Assembly: GCA_016861105.1 (NCBI GenBank)
Contig: BOKS01000004.1
Location: 62,001 to 126,000, forward strand
DNA from: Betaproteobacteria bacterium
GTDB taxonomy: Bacteria; Pseudomonadota; Gammaproteobacteria; Burkholderiales; Casimicrobiaceae
Direction of reading: 5' to 3'
DNA length: 64,000 bases
A model generated the notes under the pieces. That model had not been told where the DNA came from and did no database searches. It worked only from the letters and a program-made list of their open reading frames with translations. Numbering within the stretch: the stretch's first letter is position 1; every line of letters starts with the position of its first letter. Made by a program: the position numbers and the translations under genes. Positions 9,384 to 18,371 of the stretch are shown piece after piece.

Positions 9384-10130
9384 ATGGCCGACAAGCCTCC
9401 CGCCAGCTCCCTGCTCCAGCGCCTGCGCCAGCAGTCGGACGCCGTGCGGGCGAACGAGTCGCCGCGCCGCTCCGTCGAGGAGATCCTGCTCGACATGGAC
9501 CAGCGGCTGTGGCGCGCCTACCGCTGGCTCGACGAGGCGCTCGCCCACCTGGGCGTCATCAAGCCGGTCGTCGCGCACGACTTCCGCGTCGAGTCCTACC
9601 TGACGCTGTCCGGCCTGCAGTTCGAGCAGGGCTTCGTGTCGTACCGGCGGCGGCACCTGGCCGGCCAGGAGCTGCTCGACTACGTCGAGATGTTCTACCG
9701 GCTCTCCGCCACCGAGCCCGTCAAGCTGCGCGTCCAGCCGACGGCGGTCAGCGCCGTCGACGCGCGCCTGCGCACCGCGGGCATGACGTTCCGCTACGAG
9801 CCCGAGCTCGACGAGCGCAAGGTCATCACCGCGGGACGCTTCGCGGTCACCCCGGCGGTGACCGGCACCGTCCGCTTCAATCCCGACTACCGCCTGCACG
9901 GCATCAACGTGCGCCTGACCAACGTCGACCGCTTCGAGACGGTCGATCTCGAGTTCAAGCCCGAGCAGGTCGACGAGGGCGCGCTCGAGGACCTCGTGCG
10001 GCTGATGCTGGGCGAGTCGAACGCCTTCCTGCGCCGCGCGCCGCTCGCCGGCGTGGGTGCGGGCAAGAAGCCGGCCGCGATCGACGAGCCGGTCGTCTAC
10101 CGCATCGAGAAGACCATCCGCAGCCGCTGA
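9384..10130 (+). CDS. Conserved hypothetical protein
   Basis: A 248-residue soluble protein with no signal peptide or membrane helix. The N-terminal third is helical and acidic (EEILLDMDQRLWRAYRWLDEAL split across two helices). The middle is a mixed alpha/beta region ending in strands (YRLHGINVRL, ETVDLEFKP). I do not recognise a named domain. The ATG is preceded by a purine-poor leader. It stands alone, divergent from the polyamine transporter and upstream of the PepSY gene. Codon use matches its neighbours, so it is probably a real housekeeping-type gene of unknown function. Confidence 0.8.
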   Translation: MADKPPASSLLQRLRQQSDAVRANESPRRSVEEILLDMDQRLWRAYRWLDEALAHLGVIKPVVAHDFRVESYLTLSGLQFEQGFVSYRRRHLAGQELLDYVEMFYRLSATEPVKLRVQPTAVSAVDARLRTAGMTFRYEPELDERKVITAGRFAVTPAVTGTVRFNPDYRLHGINVRLTNVDRFETVDLEFKPEQVDEGALEDLVRLMLGESNAFLRRAPLAGVGAGKKPAAIDEPVVYRIEKTIRSR

Positions 10131-10328
10131 ACGGGCGCCGCGGGGCGCTGCGGTGCGCGGTTGCGCCGGCCGTCCGGCTGACGGGCCACCGGGAGGTGTC
10201 GGGATGCTTGCGACGAGCCCTCGCCCGGGTAAGCATCCGGTAAGCGAACCGGACTAGCCTGCAGTCGTCGCGCGGGCACGGGAGCATGGGCTCCCGAGCG
10301 CCGAGCGCCACTGCCCTGGAGGTTCGCC

Positions 10329-10820
10329 ATGCACACCCGTCGCCTCATCGCTGCGCTGCTCGCGCTCGCCTCGACCGCGGCCATCGCCGCGGGCTCGCTC
10401 GCCACGCCGCCCGGCAGCGGCCTCGCGGACGTCGTCTCGCGGCTGGAGTCGGCCTACGGCGGCGAGGTCGTCGCCGCGCAGCTGGACACGGACGGCGACA
10501 AGCCGGCCCACTACCACGTGGACATGCGCTATCCGGCAACGGGTACCGCGCGCCTGGACGTCGACGCCGCCACGATGTCGCTCGACGCCCGCCGCGTCGG
10601 CCCGATGCCCGAGGGCGCGCTCGCGCTCGCGACCGCCGCCGCGCTCGTCGCCGCGCACGTGCCCGGCGAGGTGACACTGGCGCAGCTCGACTGGAGCGAC
10701 GTGGCGCCGCCGCACTACGACATCGACGTCAGGCTGGCCGACGGCAGCCTCGCCCGGCTGCGCGTCGACGCGGTCAGCCGCCGGATCGGGTGGCGGGAAC
10801 CTTCCGTCCTGCGCGACTGA
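10329..10820 (+). CDS. Exported PepSY-domain protein
   Basis: A 163-residue protein with a signal peptide (about residues 1-20, MHTRRLIAALLALAS). The rest looks like two PepSY units: strands such as YHVDMRYP and YDIDVRLADGS end in the usual 'G...RLRVDA' turn. The gene sits just upstream of cytochrome b561 and a two-component pair. PepSY proteins often accompany such sensor and b-type cytochrome genes, so a periplasmic regulatory role is likely, but this is inferred from context. Confidence 0.85.
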   Translation: MHTRRLIAALLALASTAAIAAGSLATPPGSGLADVVSRLESAYGGEVVAAQLDTDGDKPAHYHVDMRYPATGTARLDVDAATMSLDARRVGPMPEGALALATAAALVAAHVPGEVTLAQLDWSDVAPPHYDIDVRLADGSLARLRVDAVSRRIGWREPSVLRD

Positions 10821-10892
10821 GAGCGGCGCGCACCCACGCGCGCGCGGCGAGGTCCGCGCGCGCTCCACGCACCTCGCATGACGGAGGGGCTG

Positions 10893-11588
10893 ATGGAACC
10901 GGCGACGGCGGGACGTCGAGTCCTCGTGTGGGACCTGCCAACGCGCATCTTTCACTGGCTCCTCGTGGGCGCGTTCGCCGGCACCTGGCTCACCTCCGAC
11001 GAGCGCTCGTGGCTCGACGTGCACGCGCGCTTCGGCTACACGCTGCTCGCGCTCGTGGCCTTCCGGATCGCGTGGGGTCTCGCCGGGACGCGCCACGCGC
11101 GGTTCGCGAGCTTCGTCCGCGGTCCGCGGGCCGTGGCGGCCTACCTGCATTCGCTCGTTGCCGGCCGTCCGCAGCATCACGCGGGCCACAACCCCGCGGG
11201 CGGGTGGGCGATCCTCGCGCTGCTCGTCCTGGCGCTCGTCGCCGGCGCGAGCGGGCTCGCGACATGGCTGGGCGGCGAGGCCCTCGAGGACCTCCACGAA
11301 GCGGCGGCCACGGCGATGCTCGTCGTCGCGGCGGTGCACGTGGCGGGGGTGGTCCTCGGCAGCCTCGCGCACCGCGAGAACCTCGTGCGCGCGATGGTCA
11401 CGGGCTACAAGCGCGCGCGCCCCGGCGGGGGCATCGGAGGTCCGCGCCGCGCGGTCGCGGCCCTGCTCGTCGCGGCCGTTGCGATCGTCTGGTCCGCACC
11501 GATCCCCGTGCCCGGACCGCCGGAGACGGTGACCGCCGTCAAGGCGGGCAAGAGGGACCTGCGGCATGCTGGGCGGCACCGTGATTGA
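10893..11588 (+). CDS. Cytochrome b561-type membrane protein
   Basis: A di-haem b-type cytochrome subunit of 231 residues with about five transmembrane helices. The N-terminal signature VWDLPTRIFHWLLV carries one candidate haem His; other candidates lie in LDVHARFGY, in EALEDLHEAA and in VAAVHVAGV. I chose ATG 10893 because GGAGGGG ends 3 bases before it; an in-frame ATG at 10878 lacks this. The family moves electrons between membrane quinol and a partner protein. The tail overlaps the leader of the response-regulator gene. Confidence 0.88.
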   Translation: MEPATAGRRVLVWDLPTRIFHWLLVGAFAGTWLTSDERSWLDVHARFGYTLLALVAFRIAWGLAGTRHARFASFVRGPRAVAAYLHSLVAGRPQHHAGHNPAGGWAILALLVLALVAGASGLATWLGGEALEDLHEAAATAMLVVAAVHVAGVVLGSLAHRENLVRAMVTGYKRARPGGGIGGPRRAVAALLVAAVAIVWSAPIPVPGPPETVTAVKAGKRDLRHAGRHRD

Positions 11589-11680
11589 GCGTGGCGCCTT
11601 CTCCCGGCGCCGCAGGCCGGCCTGCCTTTCGTGATACGCGCCGCGGGGCGGATTCGCCCTCGCGGCGGCCCTTCGGGCTC

Positions 11681-12352
11681 ATGCGCATCCTGCTCGTCGA
11701 AGACGATGACCTGCTCGGCGACGCCCTGACGCGCGGTCTGTCGCAGGCCGGGTTCGAAGTCGACGCCGTCGCGGACGGCGTCGCAGCGCTCGATGCACTG
11801 GCGGCGGAGTGCCACGCGGCCGTGGTGCTCGACCTCGGACTGCCGAAGCTCGACGGCCTGGCCGTCCTCCGTCGCCTGCGGGCGCGGGGCCTCAAGCTGC
11901 CGGTGCTGATTCTCACGGCGCGCGACGCCCTCGACGATCGGGTCCGCGGGCTCGACGGCGGGGCCGACGACTATGTCGTGAAGCCGGTCGACCTGCCCGA
12001 GCTCGCGGCCCGACTGCGCGCGCTGATCCGCCGCTCGCGCGGCGAGGCCGCCCCGACGCTGGTCGTCGGCGCGATCGAGCTCGACCCCGCGGCGCGGCGC
12101 GTGCGCTTCCGCGACCGCACCGTCGACCTGCACGCGCGGGAGTTTGCGCTGCTGCAGGAGCTGATGCTCAACGCCGGCCGCGTCCTCACGCGCGAGCAGC
12201 TCGAGGACCGCCTGTACCGGTGGGGCGAGGAAGTCGAGAGCAACGCGGTCGAGGTCCACGTCCACCGCCTGCGACGCAAGCTCGATCCCGGTGTCATCCG
12301 CACGATCCGCGGCGTCGGCTACCTCGTCCCGCGGCCGGGCCGTACGCCGTGA
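11681..12352 (+). CDS. OmpR/PhoB-family response regulator (QseB/PmrA-like)
   Basis: A 223-residue DNA-binding response regulator. The receiver domain starts at MRILLVEDDD, with acidic residues 7-10, the phosphoacceptor Asp51 (VVLDLGLPKLDG) and the conserved Lys in YVVKPVDL. The C-terminal winged helix spans about 125-220, with VHVHRLRRKL as recognition helix. An upstream in-frame start at 11585 would add 32 residues unlike the family, so 11681 is preferred. The stop overlaps the GTG of the sensor kinase in GTGA. Confidence 0.94.
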   Translation: MRILLVEDDDLLGDALTRGLSQAGFEVDAVADGVAALDALAAECHAAVVLDLGLPKLDGLAVLRRLRARGLKLPVLILTARDALDDRVRGLDGGADDYVVKPVDLPELAARLRALIRRSRGEAAPTLVVGAIELDPAARRVRFRDRTVDLHAREFALLQELMLNAGRVLTREQLEDRLYRWGEEVESNAVEVHVHRLRRKLDPGVIRTIRGVGYLVPRPGRTP

Positions 12353-13734
12353 GCTTCGCGCGCCTGTCGCTGCGCTGGCGCATCCTCGCGACCGCGCTCG
12401 CGACCGTCTCGCTGGTCTGGGTCGTCGCGACGTCCTACGCGTACGTGGACGCCCGCCACGAGATCGAGGAGCTGCTGGACGGCTACCTCGTGCAGACCGC
12501 GTCGCTGCTCGTCGCGCGCCTCGCCGGCGAGCCCGCGGAGATCGACGTCGAGCACGCGCCGCAGCTGCACAGGTACGCGCGCCACCTCGCCTTCCAGGTG
12601 TGGGCGGACGGGAAGCTGCGGCTGCATTCGGCCAACGCACCGGACGGCCGGATGTCGGAGGTCGACGGATTCGCCGACGTCCGGATCGACGGGGCCCGCT
12701 GGCGCGTGTTCTCGAGCGACGGCGGCCCGGGCGTGGTGGTGCAGGTGGGAGAGCGCGGGAAGGAACGCGACGAGCTCGCCGGCGACCTCGCGCGCAACCT
12801 GCTCGCTCCGCTCGCCGTGGCCCTGCCCCTGCTCGCGCTTCTGCTGTGGCCGGCCGTCGGGCTGGGCCTGCGTCCGCTGCGCCGCATCGGCGAGGAAGTG
12901 CAGCGCCGCGACCCGCGGAACCTCGCCCCGCTGGACGCGGCGCCCATGCCGGACGAGGTCGCGCCGCTGGCGTCCAGCCTCAACGCCCTCTTCGCGCGCG
13001 TCGGCGAATCGATCGAGCAGGAGCGGCGCTTCACGGCAGACGCCGCGCACGAGCTGCGCACGCCGATCGCGGCGCTGCGCGCACAGGCGCAGGTCGCCCT
13101 CGGGGCCACGGCGGACGACGAGCGGCGGCGGGCGCTCTCCGGCGTCGTCGCGGGCTGCGATCGCGGCGCGCGGCTCGTCGAGCAGCTGCTGACGCTCGCA
13201 CGGCTCGACCCCCTCGGGCTGCCGCGGCCCCTGGCGGACGTGGATCTCGCGTCCCTCGTGCGCGCGGGCGTGGCGGACATCGCGCCCGACGCGGTGGCGA
13301 AGGGCACCGACGTCGAGGTCGACGCGCCCGTGCGGGCGGGCGTCCGCGGCGCGCCGGAGCTGCTGTCGATCCTGCTCCGCAATCTGCTGGACAATGCCGT
13401 GCGGCACTCGCCGGCCGGGTCGACCGTCCGGGTCTCGGTGCGCGCCGCGCCGGCGGGCACCGTGCTCGAGGTCGTGGACGACGGGCCCGGCGTGGCTGCG
13501 GACGTCCTGTCGCGCCTGGGCGATCGCTTCTTCCGGCAGGCCGGCACGCGCGAGCCGGGCAGCGGTCTCGGCCTGTCGATCGTGCGCAGGATCGCGCAGC
13601 TCCACGCGGCGTCCGTCGGCTACGCGACGAACCCGGCCGGGAGGGGATTGGCGGTGACGGTGCGCTTTCCCGCGCTGCCCGTGCCGGCGGCGCTGCCCGA
13701 GCGCCACGCGCGCCGCGTCACCCGACCGGCCTGA
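12349..13734 (+). CDS. Sensor histidine kinase (QseC-like)
   Basis: A 461-residue membrane kinase partner of the preceding regulator, starting with GTG in a 4-base overlap. Transmembrane helix 1 is at about residues 13-32 and helix 2 at about 151-174, with a periplasmic sensor of about 115 residues between, then HAMP. The phosphoacceptor is His234 in [13 protein letters not shown]. The ATPase domain has the N box [11 protein letters not shown] and glycine boxes DDGPGV and GSGLGL. The signal is unknown; the adjacent PepSY and cytochrome b genes suggest a redox or envelope cue. The 3' end overlaps the convergent ubiB by 17 bases. Confidence 0.94.
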   Translation: MSFARLSLRWRILATALATVSLVWVVATSYAYVDARHEIEELLDGYLVQTASLLVARLAGEPAEIDVEHAPQLHRYARHLAFQVWADGKLRLHSANAPDGRMSEVDGFADVRIDGARWRVFSSDGGPGVVVQVGERGKERDELAGDLARNLLAPLAVALPLLALLLWPAVGLGLRPLRRIGEEVQRRDPRNLAPLDAAPMPDEVAPLASSLNALFARVGESIEQERRFTADAAHELRTPIAALRAQAQVALGATADDERRRALSGVVAGCDRGARLVEQLLTLARLDPLGLPRPLADVDLASLVRAGVADIAPDAVAKGTDVEVDAPVRAGVRGAPELLSILLRNLLDNAVRHSPAGSTVRVSVRAAPAGTVLEVVDDGPGVAADVLSRLGDRFFRQAGTREPGSGLGLSIVRRIAQLHAASVGYATNPAGRGLAVTVRFPALPVPAALPERHARRVTRPA

Positions 13735-15250
13735 GCAGAAGCACGCCGATCAGCGCCGCCAGCAGCAGCGCGAGCACGGCCATCCAGCGGTTGCGCGCGC
13801 GCTGCGCGGCCGCGAGCTCGTGCACGGCGTCGGGCGTGGTCACCGGCGGCGCGGACAGGCGCTGGTGCAGGAGGCGCGGCAGCTCCGGCAGCGCGGCGGC
13901 GAGGAACGGCGCCTCCGCGAGGAAGCGCCGGCGCAGGGCCGGCAGCCCGATCTGGTTCTCCATCCAGCGCTCGAGGAACGGCTTCGCCGTCACCCACAGG
14001 TCCAGGTCGGGGTCGAGCTGCCGGCCGAGGCCCTCGATGTTGAGCAGCGTCTTCTGCAGCAGCGCGAGCTGCGGCTGCACCTCGACGTTGAAGCGGCGCG
14101 AGGCGCGGAACAGCTGCATCAGCACCTTGCCCAGCGAGATCTCCTTGAGCGGACGGTCGAAGATCGGCTCGCACACGACGCGGATCTCGGTCTCGAGCTC
14201 GTCGACGCGCGTGTCGGGCGGCACCCACCCGGACTCGATGTGCGCCGTCGCCACGCGGTGGTAGTCGCGGCGGAAGAAGGCGAGGAAGTTCTGCGCGAGG
14301 TAGCTCTGGTCGCGCTCGGACAGCGTGCCGACGATGCCGAAGTCGAGCGCGACGTACTTGCCGAAGTGCTTCGGGTCGACCGACACGAAGATGTTGCCCG
14401 GGTGCATGTCGGCGTGGAAGAAGCCGTCGCGGAACACCTGCGTGAAGAAGAGCTCGACGCCGGCGCGCGACAGCCGCCTGAGGTCGACGCCCGCCTCGCG
14501 CAGGCGGTCGACCCGCGCGATCGGGATCCCCGCCATGCGCTCCATCACCATGACCTCGGGCGTGCACCAGTCCCAGTGCACCTCGGGCACGAGCAGCAGC
14601 GGCGAGTGGAGGAAGTTGCGGCGCAGCTGCGAGCAGTTCGCCGCCTCGCGCATCAGGTCGAGCTCGTCGGCGAGGTTCTTCGCGAACTCGCGCACCACCT
14701 CGACGGGGCGCAGGCGCTTGCCGTCGGACCACAGCCGCTCGGCGAGCCCCGCGCCGGTCAGCATGAGCGCGAGGTCCTTGTCGATCACGCTGGCGATGCC
14801 GGGGCGCAGCACCTTCACGGCGACCGGCGTGCCGTCGGGCAGCTCGGCGAAGTGGACCTGCGCCACCGACGCCGACGCGACCGGCGCCGTCTGGAACCCC
14901 GCGAACAGCCCGGACAGCGGCCGGCGGTAGGCGCGCTGCAGCGTGGCCTCGACCTGCTCCCACGGGAACGGGGGGACGCGGTCCTGCAGCTTCGCGAGCT
15001 CGTCGGCGATGTCCGGCGGCAGCAGGTCGCGGCGCGTCGAGAGCATCTGGCCGAACTTCACGAAGATCGGGCCGAGGCTCTCCAGCGCGAGGCGCAGGCG
15101 CACGGCGCGGGGCTCGCGCAGGTCGCGCCAGAACGCCACGCGGTTGACCAGCGGGCGGAGCCAGCTGACGCGCTCGTGCCCAAGCAGGAACTCGTCCAGC
15201 CCGTAGCGCTGCGAAACGTGGAGGATGCGGGCCAGGCGCAGGAGGCGCAT
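13718..15250 (-). CDS. ubiB: Ubiquinone biosynthesis accessory ATPase UbiB
   Basis: A 510-residue atypical protein-kinase-like ATPase (ABC1/ADCK family) needed for ubiquinone synthesis. The family KxGQ motif is present in [11 protein letters not shown], the alanine-rich nucleotide loop in ASASVAQVH, the lysine in VAVKVLRPG, and catalytic segments in FHADMHPGN and ALDFGIVG. Two hydrophobic helices close the C-terminus (about 475-505), as expected for membrane attachment. It is the last gene of the ubiE / Tim44-like / ubiJ / ubiB group. Confidence 0.96.
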   Translation of the reverse strand: MRLLRLARILHVSQRYGLDEFLLGHERVSWLRPLVNRVAFWRDLREPRAVRLRLALESLGPIFVKFGQMLSTRRDLLPPDIADELAKLQDRVPPFPWEQVEATLQRAYRRPLSGLFAGFQTAPVASASVAQVHFAELPDGTPVAVKVLRPGIASVIDKDLALMLTGAGLAERLWSDGKRLRPVEVVREFAKNLADELDLMREAANCSQLRRNFLHSPLLLVPEVHWDWCTPEVMVMERMAGIPIARVDRLREAGVDLRRLSRAGVELFFTQVFRDGFFHADMHPGNIFVSVDPKHFGKYVALDFGIVGTLSERDQSYLAQNFLAFFRRDYHRVATAHIESGWVPPDTRVDELETEIRVVCEPIFDRPLKEISLGKVLMQLFRASRRFNVEVQPQLALLQKTLLNIEGLGRQLDPDLDLWVTAKPFLERWMENQIGLPALRRRFLAEAPFLAAALPELPRLLHQRLSAPPVTTPDAVHELAAAQRARNRWMAVLALLLAALIGVLLLRPVG

Positions 15251-15265
15251 GGCCCTGATTGTAAT

Positions 15266-15287
15266 GGAGGGTCAGACACCACTTTTC
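15266..15287. repeat. Short dispersed repeat, GGGTCAGACACC type
   Basis: The segment just upstream of ubiB contains GGGTCAGACACCAC followed by TTTTC. It shares the core GGGTCAGAC with the longer palindromic repeats at about 35446-35641 and 44851-44922. It is a single, unpaired copy. Confidence 0.5.
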
Positions 15288-15333
15288 TTCGCGCCGGCGC
15301 CGCGCCGGGCCGCGGAGAAACGTGGGTCCGAGC

Positions 15334-15927
15334 CTATCCGGCGACGCTTTCGAGCCGCGCGATGCGCTCGGCCAGCGCGTCCACGCGCTGCGCGAGCTCG
15401 GCGTTGCGCTCGGCGAACAGCCGCGCCTCGTCGCCGCGCGCGAGCAGGCCCGCCTCGTCGCGCGCGTAGCTCACCACGCTCTCGGTGAGCCGCTCGCCCG
15501 CGTAGTCGGGGAAGGCGAGCAGCCTGCGGCCGGTGTCGGCCAGCCGCTGGCCGACGACGGGTCCGAACGCCTTCGCGAACGCGCGCTCGACGAACCACGG
15601 CAGCGTGTGCGCGAGATCCTTCAGCGTCGCGGCGAGCGCCTCGTCGCCGTGCACCCGCACCAGCGCGTCCCAGCGCGTCGGATCGGCGAGCAGGGCGGGC
15701 ACGTCGAGCGGGGAGACGTACAGCTGCGCGTCGGGCGGCGGCGTGTCGGCACGCACGCTGGCCAGCGTGCCGTCCGCTCCGATGGCGTAGCGCGTGGCGA
15801 GCGGCCCCGTGGCCAGGGAAAACACGCGCCCCGCGTGGGCGCGCAGCTTCTCGCGCGCCCACTCCTCGTCGGCGAGCAGGCGGTTGGCCAGGCTGCGGCC
15901 CAACGCCCCGGCCGGGTCCAGCGCCAT
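15334..15927 (-). CDS. ubiJ: Ubiquinone biosynthesis accessory factor UbiJ (SCP2-type)
   Basis: A 197-residue lipid-binding accessory protein with an SCP2-like fold, which in proteobacteria helps the aerobic Ubi complex handle hydrophobic intermediates. The first half is the SCP2-like region (LRAHAGRVFSLA, LYVSPLD). The C-terminus is a charged helix typical of UbiJ (ERNAELAQRVDALAERIARLE). The ATG at 15927 lies 4 bases after the stop of the Tim44-like gene, so the two are translationally linked. Confidence 0.9.
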   Translation of the reverse strand: MALDPAGALGRSLANRLLADEEWAREKLRAHAGRVFSLATGPLATRYAIGADGTLASVRADTPPPDAQLYVSPLDVPALLADPTRWDALVRVHGDEALAATLKDLAHTLPWFVERAFAKAFGPVVGQRLADTGRRLLAFPDYAGERLTESVVSYARDEAGLLARGDEARLFAERNAELAQRVDALAERIARLESVAG

Positions 15928-15931
15928 CGCG

Positions 15932-16915
15932 TCAGGCGTGCCCGACGGGCGACTCGTCGAGCTGCTGGATCCCGGCGAGCATCCATCCCGACGAACCGTC
16001 GGCGGGCTTGACCAGGTTCCAGACCTCGTCGAAGGGCTTCGGCATCGGCTCGCCGTCCTCGCGCAGCAGGCCGCGGAAGCGCACGCTCGCCCAGTGCTCC
16101 GCACCCTCGGTCACGGCCTCGAGCACGTCGGCGTTCAGCGCCACGATCTCGGTCGGATGTCCGGACGCGGCGGGCAGGTCGCGCGCCACCTCGGCGAACA
16201 TCGCCGGCGTCATGACGTCCGCGAGGAGGCTGCGGTCGCCGCGGTCGAAGGCCGCCTGCAGGCGCGCGAACTGGTGCTTCGCCTCGCCGGCGAAGCGCTC
16301 GACGTCGAAATCGGCCGGCACGTTCGGCCGCGCGGCGGACGGCGCCGGTGCCGGCGCGGCGAAGCGCCCGGCGGAGACCGTCTCGCGCACGGCGGGCGGC
16401 GCCTGGGTCTCGTAGCCGCGGGGCGCGGTCGTGCCGCCGATCGGCCCGCCGGCATACTGCATCGGCGGCTGCGCGGGCGCGCGGCGCGCGATGAACATCC
16501 GGATGACGACGAACGCGAGCAGCGCGATGCCGACCAGCAGCAGCAGGCTCATCAGCTCCTCGGCGATGCCGAGGTGCGCCGCAAGGGCCGCGAGGCCGAG
16601 GCCGGCGGCCAGTCCCGCGACCGGGCCGAGCCAGCGCGACATCCCCGAGGCGGGGGCGGCCGCGCCCGGCGCGGCCTTGGTGGCGGCCGCCGGGGCGGCG
16701 GTGCCCTGGCGCGGTATCACCGGATCCGAGGCGGCGCCGGTCGGTCCGGCCTTCGACGGGGCGGCGGAAGGCGGCACGGCCTGTTGCTGCGTGGGCGCGC
16801 TGCGCTGCATGCCCAGCGACTTGCCGCCTCCGAGACGCCGGGCGTCGGCGAAGTCGGCGGCGGCGAGCGTGGCGCCCGCCACGGCGGCGAGCGTCAGGGT
16901 GAGAAGGCGGTTCAT
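15932..16915 (-). CDS. Tim44-like domain membrane protein
   Basis: A 327-residue protein: signal or anchor helix at residues 1-20, a low-complexity Ala/Pro linker, two hydrophobic helices at about 93-145 and a second linker. A C-terminal Tim44-like domain covers about 200-325 (FDVERFAGEAKHQFARLQAA, then VMTPAMFAEV and VWNLVKP). The family shares the fold of the mitochondrial import motor subunit, but its bacterial role is not settled. Its position inside the ubi operon is seen in other betaproteobacteria and suggests an envelope function tied to membrane metabolism. Confidence 0.88.
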   Translation of the reverse strand: MNRLLTLTLAAVAGATLAAADFADARRLGGGKSLGMQRSAPTQQQAVPPSAAPSKAGPTGAASDPVIPRQGTAAPAAATKAAPGAAAPASGMSRWLGPVAGLAAGLGLAALAAHLGIAEELMSLLLLVGIALLAFVVIRMFIARRAPAQPPMQYAGGPIGGTTAPRGYETQAPPAVRETVSAGRFAAPAPAPSAARPNVPADFDVERFAGEAKHQFARLQAAFDRGDRSLLADVMTPAMFAEVARDLPAASGHPTEIVALNADVLEAVTEGAEHWASVRFRGLLREDGEPMPKPFDEVWNLVKPADGSSGWMLAGIQQLDESPVGHA

Positions 16916-16982
16916 GGTGACTCCGTCGTCCTTGAAGGGCGGTGATGTCGCGCCGGGCGGCCCGGCATCCTGGGTGGTCGGG

Positions 16983-17717
16983 TCAGAACAGGCGCCCGAC
17001 GTGCACGGCGACCACGCCGGCCGTCAGGTTGTGGTATTCGACCCGGTCGAAGCCCGCCTGTTCCATCAGGGCCTTCAACGCCTCCTGGTCGGGGTGGACG
17101 CGGATGGACTCGGCGAGGTAGCGGTAGCTGCCATCGTCGCGGGCGACCAGCGCCCCCAGCCGCGGCAGGATGTTGAAACTGTACCAGTCGTAGGCCGGGG
17201 CGAGCGGCGCCCACACGCGCGAGAACTCGAGGACCAGCGCGACGCCGCCCGGCCGGAGCACGCGCCGCATCTCGGCGAGCGCCGCCTCCTTGCGCGTGAC
17301 GTTGCGCAGCCCGAAGCCGATCGCCACGGCGTCGAACGATCGATCGCGGAATGGCAGCCGCTCCGCGTCGCATTGGACGACGGGCAGGTGGAGCCCCCGG
17401 TCGAGCAGCTTGTCGCGCCCCTCGGCCAGCATCGCGTGGTTGATGTCCGACAGCACGACGCGACCCGCCGGGCCGACCACCTTCGCGAACAGCCGGGCGA
17501 GGTCGCCGGTTCCGCCGGCGAGGTCGAGCACCGTGGCGCCGGCGCGCACGCCCGCGATGGCCACCGTGTAGCGCTTCCACCAGCGGTGCAGCCCGGCGGA
17601 CATGAGGTCGTTCATGAGGTCGTAGCGCGACGCGACCGAGTCGAACACGCCGCGCACGCGCCGCGCCTTGTCGGCGCTGTCCACCTGCTCGAACCCGAAA
17701 TGCGTCCTGTCGCTCAC
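16983..17717 (-). CDS. ubiE: Ubiquinone/menaquinone C-methyltransferase UbiE
   Basis: A 244-residue SAM-dependent methyltransferase that carries out the C-methylation step of ubiquinone synthesis. The SAM-binding motif is [10 protein letters not shown] (about 63-72), and the UbiE signatures [11 protein letters not shown] and [11 protein letters not shown] are present. The GTG start overlaps the stop of the upstream small membrane gene in GTGA. It heads the quinone block that continues with the Tim44-like gene, ubiJ and ubiB. Confidence 0.97.
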   Translation of the reverse strand: MSDRTHFGFEQVDSADKARRVRGVFDSVASRYDLMNDLMSAGLHRWWKRYTVAIAGVRAGATVLDLAGGTGDLARLFAKVVGPAGRVVLSDINHAMLAEGRDKLLDRGLHLPVVQCDAERLPFRDRSFDAVAIGFGLRNVTRKEAALAEMRRVLRPGGVALVLEFSRVWAPLAPAYDWYSFNILPRLGALVARDDGSYRYLAESIRVHPDQEALKALMEQAGFDRVEYHNLTAGVVAVHVGRLF

Positions 17718-17890
17718 TTCGCCCCGTCCTTCCGGCGGCGCTCGGCCAGCAGCGCGCGCACGAACAGATAGTCGAACGCCGCCGCGCCCGCGAAAAGCAG
17801 CAGCGCCGCCAGCGGCGCGCCCTGGAAGAAGAGCAGCGCGCCGCCGACCGTCAGCGCGGTCGCGATGGCGAGGGCGGCGCCCTTGGGCAT
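17714..17890 (-). CDS. Small two-helix membrane protein
   Basis: A 58-residue reading frame ([13 protein letters not shown]...) with two hydrophobic stretches, at about residues 6-20 and 25-45, and a positively charged tail ERRRKDGAK. It begins 4 bases after the stop of the DUF971 gene and overlaps the ubiE start by four bases. This tight packing is the main reason to call it real. The function is unknown. Confidence 0.7.
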   Translation of the reverse strand: MPKGAALAIATALTVGGALLFFQGAPLAALLLFAGAAAFDYLFVRALLAERRRKDGAK

Positions 17891-17894
17891 CGCC

Positions 17895-18254
17895 TCAGGG
17901 ATCGCGGCTCGCGCCCGCCGCCGCCAGCCGGTCGAGGTAGCGCTGCCACAATTCGTCCTGCTCCTCGCCGAGCCCGCGCAGGTACTCCCACGAGTAGATG
18001 CCGGAGTCGTGGCCGTCCGAGAAGGTCGGCCGGATCGCGTAGTGGCCGACGGGCTCGACTTCCGCGATGGTCACGTCGCGCTTGCCCGTCTGCAGCGTCT
18101 CCTGCCCGGGCCCGTGGCCGCGCACCTCGGCCGACGGCGAGTAGACGCGCAGGAGCTCGTAGGGGAGCTTGAACACCCGGCCGTCGGAGAAGGCGACCTC
18201 GAGCACGCGCGAGGCCTGGTGCAGCTTGATCTCCGTGGGGGTGGGCGACGGCAT
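17895..18254 (-). CDS. DUF971 / gamma-butyrobetaine hydroxylase-like N-terminal domain protein
   Basis: A 119-residue single-domain protein. The motif SRVLEVAFSDGRVFKLPYE followed by LRVYSPSAE is the DUF971 signature, and DGHDSGIYSWEYLRGL closes the domain. In gamma-butyrobetaine hydroxylases the same fold binds zinc, and small bacterial versions have been linked to iron-sulfur handling. No experimental role can be deduced here. It is the first gene of the run leading into ubiE. Confidence 0.9.
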   Translation of the reverse strand: MPSPTPTEIKLHQASRVLEVAFSDGRVFKLPYELLRVYSPSAEVRGHGPGQETLQTGKRDVTIAEVEPVGHYAIRPTFSDGHDSGIYSWEYLRGLGEEQDELWQRYLDRLAAAGASRDP

Positions 18255-18371
18255 GGCGGACGCGATCAGGAGCGCCGCGGAAGCGTAGCACAGGGCGTGC
18301 GGCGCCCGTCCCGACGGCGGGCGCGGGGCGCGCTCGTCGCACGTCCCCGCCCCGGGGTCGCCGTCGGGGTC

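Noticed and set aside
18300..18325. A GC-rich hairpin after pilU as a rho-independent terminator
   Set aside because: There is a stem (GCGCCCG/CGGGCGC) but no U-run; similar stems arise by chance in this GC-rich DNA.
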